64,000 bases of DNA from Oscillospiraceae bacterium (GTDB taxonomy: Bacteria; Bacillota; Clostridia; Oscillospirales; Ruminococcaceae). The position numbers were made by a program, and so were the translations under genes. Location of the stretch: contig JAGAKZ010000022.1 of NCBI GenBank assembly GCA_017848115.1, positions 1 through 64,000 on the forward strand, written 5' to 3'. The notes beneath the pieces are model-generated. The model had not been told where the DNA came from. It saw only the letters and a list, made by a program, of their open reading frames with translations, and did not search any database. Positions within the stretch are counted from its first letter, which is position 1. Every line of letters starts with the position of its first letter. Of the stretch, positions 43,013 to 51,694 are shown in pieces.

Positions 43013-44818
43013 ATGAAAAGTAAATTGATATCCCTTTTGACAGCAGGTATGATGATGACTTCTGTGGTAACAATGCCACCTGTGGAGGCAACCGATAAGC
43101 CTTCAATGGATTCGGTTATCGGCACGCTTCCCGACTGGACGCCCATGAGCTTCACTGATGCACTGCAACTTTACAACACCTATGGAAAATCTCACGTAGA
43201 AGACAATTTTATTTGTCTTATCAAACCTATTCGCCTGGATGAAAAAGATAAATATAAAACCTCGTATTCAGGCTCTATGGCGATGATCAATACTCCTGCG
43301 TGTACAAGTCCTGCGATTTTTGCGCTTAAAATCCCGGAAAAGCCCGATCCGTCTGACGAAGAAGCACTCAAAGAATATGAAGAATACTGCAATATACTAG
43401 GAATTCCCGCAGACGATTATAGTTTTTTTGAAAAATATGCGGAAAGTGAATTGCAGTACGCCTTTGAAGTTCAGATGTTCCGTGTGCTTGAAGGCCATGA
43501 CCTGACAGTAGAATGGATAGAGGATTTAGGAGAAGGTTACAAGAAAAAGATACTTGAGACATTTACTTTTGAAAATCCAAGCGGATTCGTTGAACAGACT
43601 GATATTTACAACTGGCTTCCTGACAGCCCTGCTGAGTATGATCGGCTTAAAAGCTACAGTTTTAATTCTACGCTTGCTTCCGGTCGTGCTTGCGTTTATT
43701 ACAATCCGTATATCGCATATTGTTCAGATGTAAACGCAAGTACAGGGGCTTCTCTGGAAATGGAACAGACCGGTGATGGCAAAATTGATTTTCTTAGGGA
43801 ATCCGATTGCAACGGATTTGATTTGTATTCAAAAATAGAGCCTGTTGACGGACAGACTTCGCACTCTGTTATGGTATATGAGCCGATTGAGGACGGACTG
43901 GTTGATGTGGAATGGTCAGTCGGCAGACACTGGTCTGATGAAGCGTCTTTTGATACAACATACGGAAGCTATCATATAAAAAACAACGGCACCGAGATTG
44001 TTGATCTTTCAAGCGGCAGTACAATTATGACATTCATAGACGCAGAAACAGGCGAACTTATCGATGTTCCCGAGAATTCTTCATTCTTGAAAAATACGGT
44101 ACAGAGTAGTTCAGATGAACCATGTCTTTCTGAACTTTTTCCTGTTTCCTCAAATCCCGGCATAATAGATTCACGCAGAGCCTATGATCCGAATTGTAGC
44201 TATTCTTTTGATATAAGAACGGAAGACGGCTACTATGATTTTTGTGGATTTGAAGTAACATCTGAAACCTCAAACCGTATTGAAGTGATCTGTAAGATGA
44301 GTTACAAAAAGAATCCTGAACCTGTTCTTCCCGATGGTGCAACAAGAATTTTCTTGTATGACGAGGATACAGGCGAGTTGATACCGAGTGAAACAGTTGA
44401 GAACCATAGATTCCACTTTGGTACAAGTATAGGTATCAAAAATCCGAATGTGCCGGGTGGCTGGTCGTACACAGGTCCGTTTTATACTGTCAATTCCAAC
44501 CCTATGATTCTTGAAAATGATCAGTTAGCGCATTTTTACAAATATGCTGATTCATTTGAGTTCACTACCGGAGACAAACCGGAGGTTATCTATTACAGTA
44601 ACGATTCAATGGATCTTATATTCAGAATAAAGATTAAGGTTTCAGGCAATATAAACGGTGACGATGAATTCAACATTGCTGATGCAGTTACATTACAGAA
44701 GTGGCTGATTGGAATGACAGATGTTGAAATTTACGATTGGGCAGAAGCCGATTATAATCTCAATAACAGACTGGATATAGCTGATATGTGCATTATGAAG
44801 AGTAAGTTACTTGAATGA
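43013..44818 (+). CDS. Secreted dockerin-bearing protein of unknown activity
   Basis: The 601-residue protein has a signal peptide (MKSKLISLLTAGMMMTSVV..., cleavage near VEA-T). A long acidic extracellular region without any glycoside-hydrolase motif I recognise follows. The type I dockerin (about 545-601) carries two Ca2+-binding segments, NGDDEFNIADAVTLQKWLIG and NLNNRLDIADMCIMKSKLL. The dockerin should attach it to a cellulosomal scaffoldin. GGAGG lies 7 bases before the chosen ATG. It follows DUF3021 by 32 bases, so it is likely under LytTR control. Leucine-rich-repeat and protease-like motifs were not seen. Confidence 0.85.
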   Translation: MKSKLISLLTAGMMMTSVVTMPPVEATDKPSMDSVIGTLPDWTPMSFTDALQLYNTYGKSHVEDNFICLIKPIRLDEKDKYKTSYSGSMAMINTPACTSPAIFALKIPEKPDPSDEEALKEYEEYCNILGIPADDYSFFEKYAESELQYAFEVQMFRVLEGHDLTVEWIEDLGEGYKKKILETFTFENPSGFVEQTDIYNWLPDSPAEYDRLKSYSFNSTLASGRACVYYNPYIAYCSDVNASTGASLEMEQTGDGKIDFLRESDCNGFDLYSKIEPVDGQTSHSVMVYEPIEDGLVDVEWSVGRHWSDEASFDTTYGSYHIKNNGTEIVDLSSGSTIMTFIDAETGELIDVPENSSFLKNTVQSSSDEPCLSELFPVSSNPGIIDSRRAYDPNCSYSFDIRTEDGYYDFCGFEVTSETSNRIEVICKMSYKKNPEPVLPDGATRIFLYDEDTGELIPSETVENHRFHFGTSIGIKNPNVPGGWSYTGPFYTVNSNPMILENDQLAHFYKYADSFEFTTGDKPEVIYYSNDSMDLIFRIKIKVSGNINGDDEFNIADAVTLQKWLIGMTDVEIYDWAEADYNLNNRLDIADMCIMKSKLLE

Positions 44819-44834
44819 AATAATATAACAAACT

Positions 44835-44877
44835 AAAAAACGGCGGGCATTTCATTGAGGGATGCCTGCCGTTTTTT
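44835..44877. terminator. Bidirectional terminator after dockerin gene
   Basis: AAAAAACGGC-G-GGCAT pairs with GATGCC-T-GCCGTTTTTT around a 10-base loop. Confidence 0.85.
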
Positions 44878-44990
44878 GAAATAATAAACATGAAAAGATA
44901 TACACCTCATAAAATAGCAGATGCAAGGTTTACAAGGCTTGACAGACTTTACTATTCATGATAAAATTTTATCGGATAATGCTTTTGACA

Positions 44991-45056
44991 GATAAGAATT
45001 TGATAAGAAATTGATAGGAATATGGTAAAGAAGATTTCTTTGAAATGTGATATACT
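44991..45056 (+). promoter_or_regulatory. Promoter of exporter operon with 11-bp direct repeats
   Basis: GATAAGAATTT (44991), GATAAGAAATT (45002) and GATAGGAATAT (45013) repeat with an 11-base period. This is upstream of TATACT (45051-45056), which has no good -35 box. One-turn direct repeats in place of a -35 suit activation by the OmpR-type regulator at 48310-49047. Confidence 0.5.
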
Positions 45057-45099
45057 TAAAATGCATAAAAACTGACAGAACAACAGAAGGAGTGTTTCT

Positions 45100-45861
45100 A
45101 TGAATTCTTCAATACTACATACAAAAAAATTATGTAAAACTTTTTCAAACAGCGGAACGCAGCAACACGTTATCAAAAATCTTGATCTGGAAATATATAA
45201 AGGGGATTTTACAGTAATAATGGGTTCTTCCGGTTCGGGAAAAACCACGTTGCTTTATGCGCTTTCCGGTATGGATAAACCGACGCTCGGTAAAGTTTAT
45301 TTTGGCGAGGAGGATATATCCGCTTACTCCAATGATGAACTTGCGGTGTTCCGTAGAAATCACTGTGGTTTTGTGTTTCAGAGTATACATCTGCTTGAAA
45401 GTATGAATGTGTTTGATAACGTTATGACAGGAGCTCTTGTATTACAGAAAAATTCTCCGGAACTGATAAGAAAGGTGGAGGAACTGCTTATAAAAGTCGG
45501 TATCACAAAGGAAATGTGGGGGAAGTATCCAAATCAGCTTTCAGGTGGTGAGTGTCAGCGTGTAGGAATTGTACGTGCTGTCATAAATGATCCGCAGATT
45601 TTGTTTGCAGATGAGCCGACAGGTAGTTTGAATTCGGCGTCAGGTCGTGATGTGATGGATATATTTACTCAGCTTCACAGTAATGGGCAGAGTATAGTTA
45701 TGGTTACTCATGATGTCAGGACAGCTATGCGTGGAAACCGTGTTATTTTTATTTCAGACGGTGCTGTGGTAGGAGAATATAAAATGCCACTTTACAGTAA
45801 AGATGATATGACGTCACGTAAGGACGGCTTGCAGAATTTTCTTGACAGAATGGGTTGGTGA
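45100..45861 (+). CDS. MacB/LolD-type ABC ATPase
   Basis: This 253-residue protein has Walker A MGSSGSGKTTLL (residues about 40-51), signature NQLSGGECQRVGIVRA, and Walker B ILFADEPTGSLNS. The ADEPTGxLxS text is diagnostic for the MacB/Bce exporter class. AAGGAG precedes the ATG. It forms an operon with the FtsX-type permease, response regulator and histidine kinase downstream, the layout of antimicrobial-peptide resistance and sensing modules (BceAB/VraFG type). Confidence 0.92.
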   Translation: MNSSILHTKKLCKTFSNSGTQQHVIKNLDLEIYKGDFTVIMGSSGSGKTTLLYALSGMDKPTLGKVYFGEEDISAYSNDELAVFRRNHCGFVFQSIHLLESMNVFDNVMTGALVLQKNSPELIRKVEELLIKVGITKEMWGKYPNQLSGGECQRVGIVRAVINDPQILFADEPTGSLNSASGRDVMDIFTQLHSNGQSIVMVTHDVRTAMRGNRVIFISDGAVVGEYKMPLYSKDDMTSRKDGLQNFLDRMGW

Positions 45862-45867
45862 TATTAT

Positions 45868-48252
45868 ATGGAAAAAATCATCAGACTTTCTCTTGCGAAT
45901 ATCAGAAAGCATAAGTTTGAGTTTGTTTCTCTTATGATACTGGTAATGATGTGTGTGCTTCTTATTGGTTCAGCGTTGAGTGCAGTGCTCGGAGCGTTCA
46001 AAATTTTTCCTGATGCAATGAAAAATACAGGAAGTTATGAAAACTTCATTTCTATTCTTAAAAAGGATTATGATAAGGAATTTGAGAATATTATGAGGGA
46101 ACATCCGTTAGTAGAGCAGATAAGCAGTGCCAGGATGCTTTACGGTGGTATAAAAACAAGATATATTAACAAAAACGGCGAACAAGTTACAATACCACAA
46201 AGCTTTATCACTGCTGATAATTCTGCCGGACTTGAACGGCCTGTAATTGATACTACACTTACCGATGAGGAAATTTCCAAACTGGAGCATTGGGTTTATA
46301 TGCCGTATGTTATGTATGACAGCGGAAAATATAGGGTCGGAGATACTTTTGAGATGATTTGCAATACCAAAAGATTTTCCTTTACTGTTGCAGGATTTTA
46401 TGAAACCTTGTTTTTGGGTGATATGAGTAACGGAATAAAGATGATAGTGTCTGATAGTGATTATCATATGCTCAAAGATGTTATACCCGAATATGTTGTT
46501 CTTGCTTATAATGATAATCAGGGACAAGGCGGATATGACTTGTTCAAAGAACTTTATGATAAATTTGAGGAGTATTCCGGCAAGGAGATCGACAAAAAGT
46601 CATTTTATCTCCTGTATAGTGATATGGAGTATTATATTTCTGAATCTGCATATTTGCTACTGCAGATTATAGTTGCTATGGCGATCGTTATTGTTCTGTC
46701 TGTTATCGTTATGATACGTTTTAGAATTGCAGGTGATATCAAAGAACAAGTAGTAAATATCGGTGTGCTCAAAGCGCTGGGCTATACTTCAATGGAGATC
46801 ACAGTTTCATATGTACTTGAGTATCTTTTGATGGCAGGTTTGAGTGTTATCATCGGAATGATTGGCTGTTTTATGCTGACTCCGGTTCTCTTGCGTATGT
46901 GTGAACTGATCGTGGAACATCGTGGATGTGGCAGTGTCAGTCCATTGCCGATTTTTCTTACGGGACTTGGTGTTCTTGTACTGGTTGGCGTAATTGCATT
47001 TATAAGGGCGATTATGGTGCGAAAATATTTGCCTGTACATGCTTTTCGTAAGGGGCAGGGTGACCATCGTTTCGGGAGAGAGTATTTCCCATTAAGCAAG
47101 ACAAAGTATAGTGTACATTTTCGTTTTGCGCTCAAGGAATTTGTGTGTAATTTCAAACGTAATATTGGGCTTATGGTTTGTATTACAATTTCGGTTGTTG
47201 CAGTTGTATTCAGCTTTGTAGTTTTTAACGTGTTCTGCAATGGATTAGATGCGATTTATGCGATTACAGGTATAGAGTTGAGTGATTTGCAAGTTGAGCT
47301 AGAACCTTCTTCAGATGCGGGTATATTGGCAGAAGAACTTGAACAGATGCCTGAGGTAAGAAAAGTCCTTCCGACATCTGCCTATAATACAATTGTTGTT
47401 GCTATTACGCCTGATGGTAATAGGGGTATGCTTCCGCTAGTGTTTCATGACTTTGATGATACTGAAAATGTATTTCCGATTGACGGACGCTTTCCAAAGC
47501 ATGATAATGAAATAATGCTGACAAAATATGATGCAAAATGGGATGATATCGTTGTTGGCGACAGCATAATATTAGAGCATACCGGTGTGAAAAAAACATA
47601 TATTGTTTCCGGTGTTACAACTGCAATGGCAGGTGGTATATTCTACATAACATATGATGGGATCAAACGGCTTGTTCCCGATTACCGTTTTGATAAAGTG
47701 AATATTTATCTGGAGGACGGTGTGGATGTAAATGACTTCCGTTATTTGATCGAGGAGAAGTACAGCGATAATTTTTACGGTTCTGAGAAAGAGAAAAACG
47801 GTGATTTTGCTATTACTGATATTGTTGATATGAAAGAGATAATGAGTACACAACTTGTCAGTACGGTCTTTGCTGTACGTGTTGGGGTAAGTATCTTTAT
47901 GACATTGTCTGCAGTGGTAGTTATGATAATTCTTTTTATTCTGATGGAATCTTCTGTCCGTCAGAGGCGTAAAGAATTTGCAATAATGAAAGGACTGGGC
48001 TATACCTCACATCAGCTTATGTTTCAGCTTGCCTGCTGTATAGTACCGTCAGTGATTATTTCGGTGGTTATCGGTACATTAATAAGTTTTGCGGTTATTG
48101 AACTTATTATCGATTATTACGGAAAGGTCAATATAGATATATCGGGAGTTATTGTATTGGATATAGTTATTCTGATATTCTGCTTTTTATGTGCTTTTAC
48201 AGGGACAAGAAAGATAAGAAAAATTTCGGTTTGTGAACTGATGACAGAGTAG
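45868..48252 (+). CDS. FtsX/MacB-type permease of ABC exporter
   Basis: This 794-residue protein has an N-terminal helix (19-44) and a large extracellular domain. Membrane helices lie at about 258-280, 313-335 and 358-380, with a second FtsX unit near 430-455, 670-690, 720-745 and 765-785. Two FtsX repeats show the motif LKALGYTSMEI and MKGLGYTSHQL. The order ATPase-permease-regulator-kinase suggests that the exporter also senses its substrate, probably a peptide antibiotic. The ATG is 6 bases after the ATPase stop. Confidence 0.9.
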   Translation: MEKIIRLSLANIRKHKFEFVSLMILVMMCVLLIGSALSAVLGAFKIFPDAMKNTGSYENFISILKKDYDKEFENIMREHPLVEQISSARMLYGGIKTRYINKNGEQVTIPQSFITADNSAGLERPVIDTTLTDEEISKLEHWVYMPYVMYDSGKYRVGDTFEMICNTKRFSFTVAGFYETLFLGDMSNGIKMIVSDSDYHMLKDVIPEYVVLAYNDNQGQGGYDLFKELYDKFEEYSGKEIDKKSFYLLYSDMEYYISESAYLLLQIIVAMAIVIVLSVIVMIRFRIAGDIKEQVVNIGVLKALGYTSMEITVSYVLEYLLMAGLSVIIGMIGCFMLTPVLLRMCELIVEHRGCGSVSPLPIFLTGLGVLVLVGVIAFIRAIMVRKYLPVHAFRKGQGDHRFGREYFPLSKTKYSVHFRFALKEFVCNFKRNIGLMVCITISVVAVVFSFVVFNVFCNGLDAIYAITGIELSDLQVELEPSSDAGILAEELEQMPEVRKVLPTSAYNTIVVAITPDGNRGMLPLVFHDFDDTENVFPIDGRFPKHDNEIMLTKYDAKWDDIVVGDSIILEHTGVKKTYIVSGVTTAMAGGIFYITYDGIKRLVPDYRFDKVNIYLEDGVDVNDFRYLIEEKYSDNFYGSEKEKNGDFAITDIVDMKEIMSTQLVSTVFAVRVGVSIFMTLSAVVVMIILFILMESSVRQRRKEFAIMKGLGYTSHQLMFQLACCIVPSVIISVVIGTLISFAVIELIIDYYGKVNIDISGVIVLDIVILIFCFLCAFTGTRKIRKISVCELMTE

Positions 48253-48309
48253 TGTGGAACTTTATGGAGCGAAGATACAGGAAAATTATAGTTAAAGGAG
48301 TGTCTGTAT

Positions 48310-49047
48310 ATGAAGTATCAGTGCCTGATGATCGATGATGATGTGACTATTGCAGAAACAACAGCAGAATATTTTAATATTTTTGATATAAAGACAGCTT
48401 ATGTTACCGGTTATGAGGAAGCTGAAGCGTTTTTGCGTGAGCATCAGGTTTCTCTTCTTCTGCTTGACATAAATCTTGGCGATCGTTCCGGATTTGAACT
48501 TTGTAAGCAGGTAAGGGAGGACTTTGATATGCCCATTTTGTTTATCAGCGCCCGAACAAGTGATGATGATGTTCTTACAGCCCTCAACATCGGCGGTGAT
48601 GATTACATAAAGAAGCCATATACACTAAACATTCTTCTTGCAAAAGTGAAAGCTATTCTTAAACGTTATGAAAACAGCAGTAATATACAGCAGTCTGCAG
48701 GTAACTGCAATATTTCATCTGATGAACGTACTGATGTGAAACGATCAACTGAAATCGGCATAACTGATAATATTGTTCTTGACACTGCGTCACACAAGTT
48801 ATTGAAAAATGGTGAGATAGTATCTTTAAAGGCGATGGAATACAAGATGCTTCTTTATTTTCTTGAAAATCGTGGCAGAGTAGTTTCAAAAGAAGAATTT
48901 CTGAAAAATGTATGGGAAGACGAATTTATCGGAGAGGGGACACTTGCTGTGCATATAAGGCATCTTCGTGAAAAGATTGAGGCTGACAGCAATAATCCTG
49001 AGATCATCAGAACGGTATGGGGCGTAGGCTATATCATGGAGGCATGA
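48310..49047 (+). CDS. OmpR/PhoB-type response regulator
   Basis: This 245-residue protein has receiver acidic residues D9-D11, phospho-acceptor D53 (LLLLDINLG) and conserved Lys in YIKKPY. The winged-helix output domain is from about 155 (LKAMEYKMLLYFLENRGRVVSKEEFLKNVWEDEF...VHIRHLREKIEAD...IRTVWGVGYIME). The linker between domains (about 122-155) is unusually long. AAAGGAG precedes the ATG. It probably controls the exporter promoter repeats at 44991-45023. Confidence 0.93.
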   Translation: MKYQCLMIDDDVTIAETTAEYFNIFDIKTAYVTGYEEAEAFLREHQVSLLLLDINLGDRSGFELCKQVREDFDMPILFISARTSDDDVLTALNIGGDDYIKKPYTLNILLAKVKAILKRYENSSNIQQSAGNCNISSDERTDVKRSTEIGITDNIVLDTASHKLLKNGEIVSLKAMEYKMLLYFLENRGRVVSKEEFLKNVWEDEFIGEGTLAVHIRHLREKIEADSNNPEIIRTVWGVGYIMEA

Positions 49048-49054
49048 TGAATAT

Positions 49055-50326
49055 ATGAAGGAATACAAAAAAGTTCTGTTTCTGATAATAGCACTTGTTC
49101 TTGCAGGAATCACAGTGTTTGCATTATTTATGTTTTCGCATCACAAAGATAAGAGAGATATACTTATGTTAAACGATCTGGTCAAAACAGTAAAAAACAG
49201 CTGGGATGATCCTGAAACTCTTGATCTGAGCAGGTTTGAAATGGAGATAATCGTATTTGGTTATGACAATTCAGTTATTTATTCAACGGCTTTACAGGAA
49301 TTGAAAGATATTGATTCGGCAGAAGAGGCGCTTCGTGATGGGTGTCTTTGTCTGAATGTTAATGAAGACGATCTGTTTATGGGAACAATTGTTGTTTTGG
49401 ACCCTGCTGTAGCGAGTATTAGTTTTATGAAGGTGCGTCTGCTGATAGCATCGGGGATTCTGATAACCATAATGATTTTTGGAGCGGTGGTTTACGGTTT
49501 TTATGTTAAGAGGAGTATAGTTCAGCCATTTCGTAAAATGGAGCAGTTTGCTGTAAATGTGGCATATGGTATGCTTGATGAGCCACTCATGCTCGAAAAA
49601 AATAATCTTTTCGGAAAATTTACAGGAAGCTTTGATATCATGCGTGAGGAATTGAAAGCGTCACGCCGTCGTGAAGAAGCGTTAAAGCAAAAGGAAAAAG
49701 AACTTGTTGCGTCTTTAAGTCACGATCTCAAAACACCAATTACAGGTATAAAGTTGCTTTGTGAACTGCTGAGTGTCAAAGTAGAGGATCAGTATCTGTT
49801 AAAGAAAATAGACAATATAAGTCAGAAAGCAGAGCAGATAAATGTGCTTGTAAACGATCTGCTTACATCTTCTCTTGATGATCTCGGAGAAATGCACGTT
49901 GACTGTCAGGACGAATCATCGGCTATACTGCATCAGCTGGTGACTGAACATGATTCACGCACTCTTGTACGTGAGGCAACTGTTCCCGAATGTATGATCC
50001 TTGTAGACAGGATAAGGCTTTCTCAGATTATCGGAAATATAATCAGCAACTCGTACAAATACGCAGATACACCAATAGATATTGACTACCGTTTCAGTGA
50101 AGGATATCTGGAGATGTCTGTACGTGATTATGGCGGTGGTGTTGCAAAAGAGGAAATTGACCTTGTTACCAAACGTTTTTATCGTGGCAGTAACGCTACA
50201 GGAAAAGACGGCAGTGGTCTTGGACTTTACACTTCAAGTATGCTTATTGAGAAAATGAATGGTGAACTTATATGTTCCTACAAAGAAGACGGTTTTCAGG
50301 TAACACTTCTGATTCCGCTTTCCTGA
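49055..50326 (+). CDS. Sensor histidine kinase
   Basis: This 423-residue protein has TM1 at 7-28, an extracellular part of about 100 residues, and TM2 near 129-152 with a HAMP-like segment. The H-box is SLSHDLKTPITG with H223. The N box is IIGNIISNSYKYA, the G1/F/G2 boxes are VRDYGGGVAKEEIDLVTKRFYRG and GSGLGLYTSSMLIEKMNG. It lies 8 bases after the regulator. The extracellular domain is larger than in BceS-type intramembrane kinases, so it may bind a ligand directly. Confidence 0.92.
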   Translation: MKEYKKVLFLIIALVLAGITVFALFMFSHHKDKRDILMLNDLVKTVKNSWDDPETLDLSRFEMEIIVFGYDNSVIYSTALQELKDIDSAEEALRDGCLCLNVNEDDLFMGTIVVLDPAVASISFMKVRLLIASGILITIMIFGAVVYGFYVKRSIVQPFRKMEQFAVNVAYGMLDEPLMLEKNNLFGKFTGSFDIMREELKASRRREEALKQKEKELVASLSHDLKTPITGIKLLCELLSVKVEDQYLLKKIDNISQKAEQINVLVNDLLTSSLDDLGEMHVDCQDESSAILHQLVTEHDSRTLVREATVPECMILVDRIRLSQIIGNIISNSYKYADTPIDIDYRFSEGYLEMSVRDYGGGVAKEEIDLVTKRFYRGSNATGKDGSGLGLYTSSMLIEKMNGELICSYKEDGFQVTLLIPLS

Positions 50327-50376
50327 GAATGAAGTGTTTTTAGTGTGAATTAATTATAAAAAGGAGCTTTGGTAAA

Positions 50377-50757
50377 ATGTTTTATATTTTCAACTCACAA
50401 AAAGAACGTCGCAATACAGGCGGTTCTTGTTTTATTGAATTTCAGTTCTGCAGATTGCCTGTCGGAACAAAAATCGAAGAAATAGTGGATAGTAGTGTAG
50501 ATTGGCTTGATGATTCGTTGTATGTAAGCGATGAAAGCCCTTTTTACGAGAAATACAGCAAATTTTTTGACTGCGGAATATATGCTAACCTTGAATGTGG
50601 CATAGTTGATATGTATGGTATTAATTATTATTCATCAGATAAGATAGATATTATAATCGGAAAAATACTTAATGAAAAACCCGAAGATCATCAAAAGCTT
50701 GTAGAATGGCTGGAGAAGGCTAAAGAGTATAATGGGTTTTATATTTTGGGGATTTAA
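50377..50757 (+). CDS. Hypothetical protein
   Basis: This 126-residue acidic protein (MFYIFNSQKERRNTGGSCFIEF...) has no signal peptide or known motif. Aspartate/tyrosine-rich segments (FYEKYSKFFDCGIYANLECGIVDMYGINYY) suggest a small immunity- or SMI1-like fold, but I cannot assign it. AAGGAG lies well before the ATG. It stands after the kinase gene and ends in a perfect 16-bp hairpin. Confidence 0.6.
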   Translation: MFYIFNSQKERRNTGGSCFIEFQFCRLPVGTKIEEIVDSSVDWLDDSLYVSDESPFYEKYSKFFDCGIYANLECGIVDMYGINYYSSDKIDIIIGKILNEKPEDHQKLVEWLEKAKEYNGFYILGI

Positions 50758-50764
50758 GCCGAAA

Positions 50765-50800
50765 ACAACAAGAGCTTCTCGTGTGAGAAGCTCTTGTTGT
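50765..50800. terminator. Perfect 16-bp hairpin between converging genes
   Basis: ACAACAAGAGCTTCTC and its complement flank GTGT. It is flanked by A/T-rich tails and likely serves both strands. Confidence 0.75.
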
Positions 50801-50812
50801 AATATTTAAAAT

Positions 50813-51577
50813 TTATCTTTTTTTATAAATAACAATTTCCGGATTTTCTCCGTTTTTTTCGTAAGTGCAGATAAGAATAAAATCCATATTTGCTACAATA
50901 CCGAAGCATCTGTCACCGCCGAATTCGCATTCGAGCTGATTGCCGAGATATGTAGTGTTATCGTCAAGATATTTTACAGTTTTTCCGTTTGGAAGTCTGT
51001 ATTCAAGATTGACGTAACTACCTACAAGTGCGTTGAGTTTTGTAAGTTTTGGCATACCTTCAATATTCAGCGAATTGATTTCATCGATCAGAAGTTTTTT
51101 GAATTCTTCAAAAGCTTCGTTACCGCCAAGTTCTTTGTATCTCTTCCAGTAATTCAGATTTGGCAGGGTTGCTTTCAGATAGGAACGTACTTCTTCTTCC
51201 GAATGTTCTTCACTTACCATATTCTTTACACAAACATTAATTAAATCGTCCATATCACTGTACATATATTCTCCGTCAGCATAACACCATTTACAGTATT
51301 CCTCGTTAAATGTGCCGTCATTTTCCTTGCTGATAACAGAATCCTCAAGAGGCATTCCGCAACATTGACAGAGAAGCTGTCTTGGTGAGCCGAGGAGTGT
51401 GTTGATCGAAACATCAAACAGTGCTGAAAGCAGTTTCAATGTTTCAGTGTTAGGGACAGTTTCGCCGTTTTCCCAGCGTGAAACAGCCTGACGTGTTACA
51501 AAAACTTTTTCTGCAAGCTCGTCTTGTGATAGTTTGTTTTTCGTGCGAAATTCACGTATGATTTCTTTCGTTTCCAT
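50813..51577 (-). CDS. XRE-family regulator with zinc-ribbon C-terminus
   Basis: This 254-residue protein has an HTH (residues 1-60) reading LSQDELAEKVFVTRQAVSRWENGETVPNTETLKLLSALFDVSI. A putative zinc-ribbon follows, LCQCCGMPLEDSV...EEYCKWCYADGEYMY. The remainder holds an insertion-like helical segment and a beta-rich end (YVNLEYRLPNGKTVKYL...). This architecture is common in Clostridia, with the ribbon resembling the putative-zinc-ribbon (DUF) attached to XRE proteins. I chose the ATG at 51577 for GAGGTG 8 bases upstream. Confidence 0.85.
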   Translation of the reverse strand: METKEIIREFRTKNKLSQDELAEKVFVTRQAVSRWENGETVPNTETLKLLSALFDVSINTLLGSPRQLLCQCCGMPLEDSVISKENDGTFNEEYCKWCYADGEYMYSDMDDLINVCVKNMVSEEHSEEEVRSYLKATLPNLNYWKRYKELGGNEAFEEFKKLLIDEINSLNIEGMPKLTKLNALVGSYVNLEYRLPNGKTVKYLDDNTTYLGNQLECEFGGDRCFGIVANMDFILICTYEKNGENPEIVIYKKR

Positions 51578-51694
51578 TGTTTTTTCACCTCTATAACAGT
51601 ATATCACACCGGGCTGTTTTAAATCAAGCAACTCGTTGTTGCTTTCAGTCATTTCTTTTCATAAAACTAATTACACATAAAATCCTATTTTACT

